Shown: in pieces, positions 38,301 through 44,839 of the stretch | Position numbering within the stretch: position 1 is the stretch's first letter | Layout of the letters: every line of letters begins with the position of its first letter | DNA from: Oscillospiraceae bacterium | GTDB taxonomy: Bacteria; Bacillota; Clostridia; Oscillospirales; WRJC01 | Length of the DNA: 64,000 nt | Direction: 5' to 3' | NCBI GenBank assembly: GCA_009783265.1 | Contig: WRHM01000003.1 | Location: 124,001 to 188,000 of the forward strand | Notes under the pieces: model-generated | The model's input: only the letters and a program-made list of their open reading frames with translations | What the model was told of the DNA's origin: nothing | Database searches by the model: none | Program-made: the position numbers and the translations under genes

Positions 38301-38986
38301 ACGTATATTTCAAGGGCTTTTTTTCTGTCGTATAAATCAAGATATTTTTTCGCTTTTTCAGATTCGAGTTTTAACGGCTCGATCCGTCCCTCTATCTCAA
38401 AAATAATATCTTTGACTCTGGTTAAATTATCCCTTACGTCAAATAATTTTTTTTCGGCTTCGGATTTTTTGTACCTGTATTTTGAAATGCCGGACGCCTC
38501 TTCAAAAATACTCCTGCGGTCCTCGCTCTTTTTAGATATAAGCTCAGCTATCCTCCCCTGCCCTATTATAGAATAGCCTTCTCTGCCAACTCCCGTATTT
38601 AAAAATAATTCATATATATCTTTTAATCTTACGCTCTTGTCGTTGATAAAATATCCGCTTTCACCCGATCTTGCTAATTGCCGGGTTATTTTTATTTCGC
38701 TGTAATCGCAGTCCACAAGTTTATCAGAATTGTCGATAATAAGAGAAACCCTCGCAAAACTCGATGGTTTGATTTCTTTTGTGCCGCCGAAAATAACGTC
38801 CTCCATTCTTGAGCCCCTCAGAATTTTAGACGACATTTCCCCGAATACCCACCTGACAGCGTCAGATATATTTGATTTCCCGCTGCCGTTAGGCCCGATG
38901 ATAGCCGTGATTCCCCGCTCGAAATTTATCGACGTTTTCGCCGGGAATGATTTAAACCCGTTTAATTCCACAGTTTTTAAATACAC
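35375..38986 (-). CDS. smc: chromosome segregation protein SMC
   Basis: A 1203-aa SMC ATPase. Walker A is GPNGSGKS at residues 31-38, the hinge is near 510-670 (GYPESVKSVIKGNLKGVNG, then GGSFTGGS), flanked by long coiled coils. The ABC signature LSGGEQ lies near residue 1098 and Walker B CVLDEIETALDE follows. SMC with ScpAB organises the chromosome. It starts 2 bases after the radical SAM gene and precedes ftsY, the rnc-smc-ftsY order. Confidence 0.97.
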   Translation of the reverse strand: MYLKTVELNGFKSFPAKTSINFERGITAIIGPNGSGKSNISDAVRWVFGEMSSKILRGSRMEDVIFGGTKEIKPSSFARVSLIIDNSDKLVDCDYSEIKITRQLARSGESGYFINDKSVRLKDIYELFLNTGVGREGYSIIGQGRIAELISKKSEDRRSIFEEASGISKYRYKKSEAEKKLFDVRDNLTRVKDIIFEIEGRIEPLKLESEKAKKYLDLYDRKKALEIYVWVNSIEKMQTEFEKIIGDYEISKFNFESADAQINKLNEKTENLYNKIQAIRRDYEIGKNENFEIQKNIAGKKADIVIMQNDIAKIKDDIEFNSYDFEKHKIEIINLDKEIADKTDIIDKINAEYKTLEMEIEDIESYSEHIDLKISEQNSKTEEINNIIFDLNSEINALKIKISENNAEIKHILERKEMLAADIEKIAEIKEKNKSDLKNLNSRKKSIETAKEKTIIESEETENKIKELQKNEKAQRKEYDILYLEREKNGQYIQSLTYIYDNLEGYPESVKSVIKGNLKGVNGTVAQLIEAEEKYAPAIETALGVNLQNIIVDDENSAKDAIKYLKTNNLGRATFYPVSIIKGRFIERDKLDYLRRNNNASGFIDTGSNLVKCDSRYENIIKYLLGRTIICDNINNAAKIAEKTGYMYKIVTLDSQVINAGGSFTGGSTVKKSSLLSSKNEIENLKKRNSDIDATQKKLQKEIDLTLDNITKLSEQDKILKEKLNAHVSDLYNIDSEIKLKLSALDLNENQINSESNERELKANEELSALQNKKNYEKKLSETIAQFEQYSQILNEHKSGIKKTAEEKEIALMNINQKKLFLSSILNNINIENERLENLNRAKISLKTQNDRLSSQNQEKKQNLTSAENNIKINRNEIKELENKSKELDVLLAGYENSRNELEKEDVDSRNSIKEKSHERETLFRETTKLEAKKNEKEKEHDDIINKLWEEYELTFSEAKEIVNFTNIVAADNNGKAINVQRELSKIKSEIKELGNVNVNAIDEYKELSERYDFMTTQSADLGNSLDSLQKIIDNLEIEMKNVFSNSMVQINENFKEVFAELFGGGTARIIYLDPDNVLESELEIEVQPPGKNVKHISLLSGGEQAFVAIALYFALLKINPAPFCVLDEIETALDEVNVDRFAAYLKRYAENTQFIIISHRRGTMEIANRLYGITMQDKGISKYLALDINEVERKIKKIGALK

Positions 38987-38988
38987 TT

Positions 38989-40128
38989 TTAATTCTCCGT
39001 TATCTCTATTTTATATAAATTTATATTATTATCTTCAATAATTTTTATATTTTTAAAATTAAATTTTTCTTTAAGCTTGCTTATATTTTTTTTCTTATGC
39101 CCCATAACTTTTGACATGTTTTTTTTGTTTGCGCGTATAATTATTGCAACCCCCGCCGTCTGCGGACGGCACCCCCTTCTGAGAAGGGGGCTGGGGTTAT
39201 AAGCTTCTTTCTTTTGCCCCCTGGAGAAGGGGGTGGCTCCGCAGAGTCGGGGGTTGTAACCGCTTATCTCATCAACTATTTTATCATATATAATCTCGCT
39301 TTCCACGAGTTCGCCGAATGCGGGGTGATACGCTCCGGCGATAATATCCGAGTTATTTATATCAGACGAACAAAGTCCCATTCTTAAAATTTCTATTTTA
39401 TTAAAATCAAAAATATTTTTTATTTTTTTTGCTCTGAATATTGCCTCGTCAAGGCTCAAAGGCTCGTATTTATTTGATTTATACATATTATAAAGCTGTG
39501 TGTCCCGCAATATAACAGTCGGGTATATTCTCGACGAATCAATTCCGAGATTTACAAGTTCTTCAGCCGTTTTTATATCTCTTTCCCTGTTCGATCCCGG
39601 CAGTCCGAGCATCATCTGCCCGGTTAAGTTTATTCCCGAAGATTTAATAATTTCACATGCCTTTTTCGTGTTTTCAACAGTGCAGCCTCTTTTGCACGCA
39701 TTTAAAACTTCGTCAAACATGCTCTGGATTCCCAGTTCTATTGATTTTACGTTATATTTCAGCAAAATATCTGTTATTTCCCGGGAAATATAATCAGGCC
39801 GCGTAGAAATCCTTATACCGTTTATTATTTTATGTTTTTCGATATATTCATTTGCGATTTCTAAAAATTTTATCATCTGGGATTTTTCAAGCCCGGTAAA
39901 TGAACCTCCGAAAAAAGCGATTTCCGTACCGACAGAATTATTATAATTATCGTCAATACGGTCAATATTTTTATAAATAATATCAATAAATTTTTCGATT
40001 GTCTCTCTTATCTCTTTTTCCCCTGAGCTTTCGCTCTGCCCTGTTATTATCTTCTGATTACAGAATACGCAATCGTTTCTACATCCTGAATGCGTGATAA
40101 ATACGGGTATATTATAATGCTTTCTCAT
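38989..40128 (-). CDS. Elp3-like radical SAM protein with in-frame palindromic insertion
   Basis: A 379-aa protein. Cys16, Cys20 and Cys23 (CRNDCVFC) bind the radical cluster; FFGGSFTGL and SIELGIQS are the other core motifs. This clostridial family usually sits between rnc and smc; it is related to Elp3 radical SAM domains but has no acetyltransferase domain. Near residues 290-328 about 38 residues rich in Pro, Arg and Gly are encoded by a palindromic repeat (39144-39259). The flanking sequence resumes with IIIRANKKNMSKVMGHKKKN, a KH-like tail. The frame is intact, so the protein may still fold. Confidence 0.88.
   Translation of the reverse strand: MRKHYNIPVFITHSGCRNDCVFCNQKIITGQSESSGEKEIRETIEKFIDIIYKNIDRIDDNYNNSVGTEIAFFGGSFTGLEKSQMIKFLEIANEYIEKHKIINGIRISTRPDYISREITDILLKYNVKSIELGIQSMFDEVLNACKRGCTVENTKKACEIIKSSGINLTGQMMLGLPGSNRERDIKTAEELVNLGIDSSRIYPTVILRDTQLYNMYKSNKYEPLSLDEAIFRAKKIKNIFDFNKIEILRMGLCSSDINNSDIIAGAYHPAFGELVESEIIYDKIVDEISGYNPRLCGATPFSRGQKKEAYNPSPLLRRGCRPQTAGVAIIIRANKKNMSKVMGHKKKNISKLKEKFNFKNIKIIEDNNINLYKIEITEN
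39144..39259. repeat. palindromic repeat inserted in frame in a radical SAM gene
   Basis: A 116-bp element with 12-bp terminal inverted repeats matching at 11 of 12 positions (39144-39155 and 39248-39259). Internal hairpins include GCCGTC/GACGGC and CCCCCTTCT/AGAAGGGGG. It has the same style as the rpoB-rpoC element (C-rich ends, GC hairpins, AT-rich centre) but different sequence. Confidence 0.8.
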
Positions 40129-40133
40129 CGCGC

Positions 40134-40895
40134 TTAATACCCGAACAAAATTATCGCTTCTTTAGCGGCATTCTGCTCAGCCGATTTTTTCGACTTGCCT
40201 TTTCCCTCGCCGATTATATTATTGTTCAATTTTGCGTGTACTTCAAAAATCTTCTCGTGCGCGGGCCCGCTTTCATTGATAAGAACATATTCTAAAACTT
40301 CGCCGTTGTTTTGCTGGATTATTTGCTGCAAAAGACTTTTATAGTCTTTTATATCACCTTCGTTTACTATATCGTCGATTGGCTTTAATATAAATTTAAA
40401 TAAATATTTTTTCGCCGCTTCAAGCCCGCCGTCGAGAAAAATCGAACCTAAAACAGCTTCAAAAGCGTCGGCAAGAGTTGATTTTCTGTTTCTGCCGTTC
40501 GATATTATTTCCCCGTGTCCCAGAAATAAAGCCGCCCCGAGATTTATAGATTCCGCGAACCTAAACAAAGAATCCTCGCATACGACAGTCGCCCTGATAC
40601 GCGTAAGCTCGCCCTCTTTGCAGTCCCTGAGCTTTAAATATATATACTCTGACGTAATCAAAGATAAAACGGCGTCCCCTAAAAATTCCAGCCTCTCGTT
40701 GCATTCAGACTTTATCCCTTTTGATTTCATTTCGTTTGAATATGACGAATGAGTCAGAGCTGTTGTAAGAAAAGAAATATTTTTATATTCGTATCCTATT
40801 TTTTTTGCGAAATTCCTGACTTGTTTTTCATCATTTTTATTATTATTCAAATTTTTATTGTGTTTTGTATTTTGTGCGATTTTTTCTTTTTCCAT
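40134..40895 (-). CDS. rnc: ribonuclease III
   Basis: A 253-aa protein with an Asn/Lys-rich N-terminal extension of about 25 residues. The RNase III domain shows ERLEFLGDAVLSL (catalytic acids) and DAFEAVLGSIFLD. The C-terminal double-stranded RNA-binding domain (about 175-253) contains ESGPAHEKIFEVHAKL and KSKKSAEQNAAKEA. It matures rRNA and cleaves duplex RNA. The acpP gene that often precedes rnc is missing; plsX is directly upstream. Confidence 0.96.
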   Translation of the reverse strand: MEKEKIAQNTKHNKNLNNNKNDEKQVRNFAKKIGYEYKNISFLTTALTHSSYSNEMKSKGIKSECNERLEFLGDAVLSLITSEYIYLKLRDCKEGELTRIRATVVCEDSLFRFAESINLGAALFLGHGEIISNGRNRKSTLADAFEAVLGSIFLDGGLEAAKKYLFKFILKPIDDIVNEGDIKDYKSLLQQIIQQNNGEVLEYVLINESGPAHEKIFEVHAKLNNNIIGEGKGKSKKSAEQNAAKEAIILFGY

Positions 40896-40915
40896 TTTTA
40901 TTTGTTACCTTTGTA

Positions 40916-41917
40916 TTATTTATTGATCCTGCTCTGCATTTCTATTTCTTCGACTAATTTTGTTTCAGCGCAGAATTTAGCCTGCCGTATCGCGTTTTTT
41001 ATGGCTTTAGCGTCAGAACTCCCGTGAGCTTTGATGACTGGTCTGCGAACACCCAGAAACGGCGTGCCGCCGTACTCTGACGGGTCAAAAGATTTTTTGA
41101 ATCCCCTAAGTGAATCTTTAAGCAAAGCCGCAGAAATTTTTGTAAAAATATCGCGGGAAAGCATAGATTTTAATTTATTAAACATAAAGATACCAAAACC
41201 CTCAGTCAGTTTTAAAATTATATTCCCCGTAAAGCCGTCCGTGACTAGAACATCACTGCACCTGATGGGTATATCCCTGCCCTCGATATTGCCTATAAAA
41301 TTTATAGTTTTTGTCTCAGACAATAATTTATAAGCCTCGACATGCTCAGCCGTTCCTTTGGTTTTTTCCTCGCCGATATTTGCGAGTCCGACCGTCGGGG
41401 ATTCTATGCCGAATATTTTTTTCATATAGATAGACCCCATAAACCCAAACTGCTTCAGATACTCGGCTTTTATATCCGAATTTGCGCCGACGTCTATCAG
41501 CAGCGTTTTTCTCTCAAACGGCAGCACCATTGCAAGTGCCGGCCTTTTTATATCGCTTATGCGTTTTATTATCAGAGTCGAACCTGCCACAAGCGCGCCG
41601 GTATTTCCGGCTGAAACCATTGCCGCGATCTCATCGTCTTTGTCGTCGGCAAACATTCTGAAACAAACGCCCATAGACGAGTCTTTATTTGATTTTATAA
41701 CCGAAATCGGATCATCTTCCATTGCTAAAATTTTATCGGTATGTACTATTTCTATATTTTTTAAAGATAAATTATTTTCTTCGGTTATATGATTTATTTT
41801 TTCTCTGTCGCCGACTAAAATCAACTGCACGTCAAGTTCATCGACTGCGAGAGCCGCGCCTTTGACTGTTTCAAACGGCGCGTTATCGCCGCCCATAGCG
41901 TCTAAAATTATTTTCAT
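40916..41917 (-). CDS. plsX: phosphate acyltransferase PlsX
   Basis: A 333-aa protein that transfers acyl chains from acyl-ACP to phosphate for phospholipid synthesis. The N-terminus is IILDAMGGDNAPFETVKGA, with MVSAGNTGALVAGS and LIDVGANSDIKAEYL as further signatures. CGGAAG precedes the ATG. It lies 20 bases before rnc with no acpP between. Confidence 0.95.
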   Translation of the reverse strand: MKIILDAMGGDNAPFETVKGAALAVDELDVQLILVGDREKINHITEENNLSLKNIEIVHTDKILAMEDDPISVIKSNKDSSMGVCFRMFADDKDDEIAAMVSAGNTGALVAGSTLIIKRISDIKRPALAMVLPFERKTLLIDVGANSDIKAEYLKQFGFMGSIYMKKIFGIESPTVGLANIGEEKTKGTAEHVEAYKLLSETKTINFIGNIEGRDIPIRCSDVLVTDGFTGNIILKLTEGFGIFMFNKLKSMLSRDIFTKISAALLKDSLRGFKKSFDPSEYGGTPFLGVRRPVIKAHGSSDAKAIKNAIRQAKFCAETKLVEEIEMQSRINK

Positions 41918-41963
41918 TTTTCACAATCTTCCGTTTCGGTTTTTATATATTTACAAATAATGC

Positions 41964-42545
41964 TTAATTGGTTTCTTTTAATGGCACGCCTACATTTTTT
42001 ATAAAATAATCAACATCTCTGTTTCCTGTCTTTTCGGCTGCTTCAGTAAAAAAACAACCCGGCAATCCGCCTTTTGTGCGATGAAATAATACGCATGAGC
42101 AACATTTTCCCCATTTATCGCAATCTGTAAAAGTACATTTGCAATGATTTTCATTTCCCGAATTAATTGACCTTACGCATGATGACATTTGCTTTTCATT
42201 AATTTCGGGTTTTGACAAAACTTCGGAAATCATGTTTATTGTTTTTGCCATAATATCATCCGAAACAACGCCGAATTTTTTAATTATCAAGCTTTTGTCC
42301 AAAGAATATATCTTATCTGCGCGTACACACGATTTTTTCGGGAGAGTTCCCTGCTTCATATCATCATTATCAAATTCTACCGTATAATCTTTTGACGTGA
42401 TATTACTTGTTATTGCGGCGACAATTATATCATTTTGTTTATTGTTATATTCATTTTTCGATATTACAACAACCGGTCGCCTTTTAGTTGATTTTAAATC
42501 GCTGAATGGTATATTAATGAGAATGATTTCACTTTGTTCAGGCAT
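41964..42545 (-). CDS. MazF/PemK-type toxin fused to a DUF6485-like Cys-rich domain
   Basis: A 193-aa protein from the preferred start. Residues 1-110 are a MazF-type fold (SEIILINIPFSDLKSTKRRP and VVVISKNEYN at the N-terminus), an mRNA interferase. Residues 135-193 hold seven cysteines in CKCTFTDCDKWGKCCSCVLF followed by HRTKGGLPGC, matching the small standalone DUF6485 family. The two parts are one uninterrupted frame. ATG 42545 has GAGG nine bases upstream; an ATG at 42563 has none. It overlaps the antitoxin gene by 8 bases. Confidence 0.8.
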   Translation of the reverse strand: MPEQSEIILINIPFSDLKSTKRRPVVVISKNEYNNKQNDIIVAAITSNITSKDYTVEFDNDDMKQGTLPKKSCVRADKIYSLDKSLIIKKFGVVSDDIMAKTINMISEVLSKPEINEKQMSSCVRSINSGNENHCKCTFTDCDKWGKCCSCVLFHRTKGGLPGCFFTEAAEKTGNRDVDYFIKNVGVPLKETN

Positions 42546-42729
42546 TATTCCATACCTCGTCATCTACATCGTTATTCCAAAAATCAAGGCTGCTTTCGCT
42601 TGCAAGCAACAAGTCGCCAAATTCGTCATTATATTTTATAATATCCGTATCGGGATAAAGTTTTTTAAGTTGGTCGTATACTTTATTTATATCCATTTTT
42701 TTATTAAAGTTTATTAATATAGAATTCAT
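42538..42729 (-). CDS. MazE-position antitoxin
   Basis: A 63-aa acidic protein from ATG 42729, which has a GGTGAT site and lies downstream of the promoter at 42752-42780; earlier in-frame starts reach into the promoter. The C-terminal SLDFWNNDVDDEVWNNA is the kind of aromatic/acidic tail that binds PemK-like toxins. The N-terminus is not an obvious AbrB or MetJ-like DNA-binding domain. Assignment rests mainly on position next to the toxin. Confidence 0.7.
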   Translation of the reverse strand: MNSILINFNKKMDINKVYDQLKKLYPDTDIIKYNDEFGDLLLASESSLDFWNNDVDDEVWNNA

Positions 42730-42751
42730 CTTATCACCAGCTTTCATTTTA

Positions 42752-42780
42752 ATTATACCACATTCACTCAAATTTTTCAA
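42752..42780 (-). promoter_or_regulatory. promoter of the mazEF-like pair
   Basis: On the minus strand TTGAAA (42780-42775), 17 bases, TATAAT (42757-42752). It overlaps the last codons of trmFO. Confidence 0.75.
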
Positions 42781-44113
42781 GATATTTTTGCGAATTTCTC
42801 CAAAGTTTCATGTATTCGAGAGCGATTTCAGCCGTTCTCTGTTTGATAAATCTTTTTCCGCCCTTTATTTTTTCTTTTCCTTTGGAACTTTCGATTATTC
42901 CGAAATTTATCCCCATGGGCTGAAAATTATTCACGCTTTCGTCGCTTATATAATACGCCAACGCGCCAATCGCCGTAAATCTTGGGAAAACCGTTGGATT
43001 CTCAACGTTTAATACCCTCTCCGCAACTGCGACCCCGGCGGCAAATCCAGACGCTGCCGAACATATATATCCCTCTGTCCCTGTGATTTGCCCGGCGAAA
43101 TATATATTTTTATATTTTTTTAAATTATAACAACAATCCAGAAGTTCCGGCGAATTTATAAAAGTGTTTCTGTGCATTACCCCGTATCTTAAAAATTCGC
43201 AGTTTTTTAACGCCGGGATTAAACAAAACACCCTTTTTTGTTCCGGAAACATAAGATTAGTCTGGAACCCAACTATATTATACATAGTTTTCTCGCTGTT
43301 GTCCTGCCTTAACTGCACTACGGCATACGGCTGTTTCCCGGTTTTGGGATCTTTAATCCCCACAGGCTTCATGCAACCGAACAATAAAGTTTCTTCTCCC
43401 CTTTTTGCCGCAGTTTCGACCGGCATACAGCCCTCAAACACGTTTTTTTCTATATATTCACGCTCAAATCCGTGAAGTTTTACCGTTTCGGCTGAGATTA
43501 ATTCTTTATAGAACATTTCATATTCTTCTTTTGTCATAGGGCAGTTTATATAATCTTTTTCGCCCTTGTCATATCTCGAAGCGTAAAACGCGCTTTCAAA
43601 ATCTATAGAGTCAACGCTCACTATCGGCGCGGCGGCGTCGAAAAAATATAAATAATCCCCGCCTATAATAGATTTTATTTCATCCTGCAAAATCTCAGAA
43701 GTCAAAGGGCCCGTCGCGATTATATTAATTTTATCTTTGTTTATTTTTCCGACTTCGCCGGTTATGATCTCTATATTTTCGTTTGATTTTATTTTATCTG
43801 TGATATATTCTGAAAATTTATCCCTGTCAACCGCCAAAGCCCCGCCTGCAGGCACCTGAGTTTTATACGCCGCTTCGATAATTAAACTGCCGCCTATTTC
43901 AAGCTCTTTTTTTAAAAGTCCCGTAGCGTTTTCGATATTCTGCGCTTTGAACGAGTTAGAGCAGACAAGCTCGGCGAAATTTTTATTTGAATGAGCGGGA
44001 GAAAATTTAATTGGCTTCATTTCAAACAGTTTTACTTTAATCCCGCGTACCGCAATCTGCCACGCCGCCTCGCACCCCGCAAGTCCCGCGCCTGTTATGT
44101 TTATACTATCTAT
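42764..44113 (-). CDS. trmFO: TrmFO, folate-dependent tRNA uracil-54 methyltransferase, start codon AUA or damaged
   Basis: The enzyme methylates U54 of tRNA using methylene-tetrahydrofolate and FADH2. Motifs: [43 protein letters not shown]. The first ATG (44020) would remove the FAD-binding Rossmann motif. Reading further upstream in frame restores [20 protein letters not shown], but the only possible start is ATA at 44113, preceded by GAGG at suitable distance; a TAG closes the frame beyond it. From 44113 the protein has 449 aa, close to the family length. Either AUA initiates, or an ATG was lost by mutation or sequencing error. Confidence 0.88.
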   Translation of the reverse strand: MDSINITGAGLAGCEAAWQIAVRGIKVKLFEMKPIKFSPAHSNKNFAELVCSNSFKAQNIENATGLLKKELEIGGSLIIEAAYKTQVPAGGALAVDRDKFSEYITDKIKSNENIEIITGEVGKINKDKINIIATGPLTSEILQDEIKSIIGGDYLYFFDAAAPIVSVDSIDFESAFYASRYDKGEKDYINCPMTKEEYEMFYKELISAETVKLHGFEREYIEKNVFEGCMPVETAAKRGEETLLFGCMKPVGIKDPKTGKQPYAVVQLRQDNSEKTMYNIVGFQTNLMFPEQKRVFCLIPALKNCEFLRYGVMHRNTFINSPELLDCCYNLKKYKNIYFAGQITGTEGYICSAASGFAAGVAVAERVLNVENPTVFPRFTAIGALAYYISDESVNNFQPMGINFGIIESSKGKEKIKGGKRFIKQRTAEIALEYMKLWRNSQKYLEKFE

Positions 44114-44151
44114 GTTTTTTGTTCCTCGCTTCCACTAATGCTTATTTTCGG

Positions 44152-44334
44152 TCATTTCTTCTTAGTTATCTTCGAAATTATTTCCGTTATTAACGCAAAA
44201 AGAACCAACCATATTACAGATTCAATGGTAATCCAAAGAATATCTATTTCTCTGTTAGATATAACTTGAAATAAAATACTTACCAAAAAATAAACTATTC
44301 CACTAATCATATAACTAAGAATTTTTTCCTTCAT
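44152..44334 (-). CDS. small membrane protein, hypothetical
   Basis: A 60-aa protein with two membrane segments (about 8-26 and 33-53) and a Lys-rich C-terminus. A strong GGAGG site precedes ATG 44334. It lies between hicA and trmFO in the same direction. I recognise no family; a two-segment basic protein could be a small toxin or a membrane-complex subunit, but nothing here decides. Confidence 0.6.
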   Translation of the reverse strand: MKEKILSYMISGIVYFLVSILFQVISNREIDILWITIESVIWLVLFALITEIISKITKKK

Positions 44335-44384
44335 AAAGTTATACCTCCGACTAATATAAATTTTTTACGCAATTAAAATTTTTC

Positions 44385-44579
44385 TTATACTTTCTGATTC
44401 ACTCCCGCGTCTTTTAATATGCCGTTTGCAGTATGTCTGTTTTCAATTTTATCAACAACGGTAAACGCCCTGTTGTTAATAGGGCTATACCACATTTTAT
44501 GCGAACCTTTCCCGCGTCGAAGAAAATAACAGCCATGTTCAGACAATATATCCAATACTTGTTTTGTATAATCAGCCAT
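44385..44579 (-). CDS. hicA: HicA-type mRNA interferase toxin
   Basis: A 64-aa protein. The catalytic His27 lies in RRGKGSHKMW, the HicA hallmark of a double-stranded RNA-binding fold, and the family end KIENRHTANGILKDAGV is present. HicA cleaves mRNA and tmRNA during starvation. It overlaps the antitoxin stop by one base and has its own GGAGG within that gene. Confidence 0.85.
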   Translation of the reverse strand: MADYTKQVLDILSEHGCYFLRRGKGSHKMWYSPINNRAFTVVDKIENRHTANGILKDAGVNQKV

Positions 44580-44812
44580 TACGCGGAAACCTCCACATTC
44601 ATACTAACTATACGTTCTATCTCAAGTTTTATTTTAATTTCGCCGCTATAGCCAAGTTCATTTTCTGCTATATCACCCATGGCGATTTTCACTCTTTCAA
44701 GCAGCGCGTCAAACGAGCCATGGTCTAAAGTCAAAGCAAACTTGTCGCAGGACGATGTCGCAAGCCAAATCTTTTCGTCATCGTACCATGTAAATTTTAC
44801 TGTAAATTCCAT
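44579..44812 (-). CDS. hicB: HicB-like antitoxin (DUF1902)
   Basis: A 77-aa protein with the partial RNase H-like fold of HicB/DUF1902 antitoxins (FTWYDDEKIWLATSSCDKF, then SFDALLERVKIAMGDI). It has no added helix-turn-helix, so DNA binding would be weak or absent. It precedes hicA, and an AGGAGG site precedes its start. It begins 27 bases after topA. Confidence 0.8.
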   Translation of the reverse strand: MEFTVKFTWYDDEKIWLATSSCDKFALTLDHGSFDALLERVKIAMGDIAENELGYSGEIKIKLEIERIVSMNVEVSA

Positions 44813-44839
44813 TATAATTTCCTCCTGTTAAATATATAT

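Noticed and set aside
41918-42800. Direct repeats flanking mazEF as at the other cassettes
   Set aside because: I compared the trmFO 3' end with the region upstream of plsX and found only a 7-base AT-rich match.
42764-44020. trmFO as a 418-aa protein from the first ATG
   Set aside because: This would remove the FAD-binding GAGLAG motif, which is encoded in frame just upstream.
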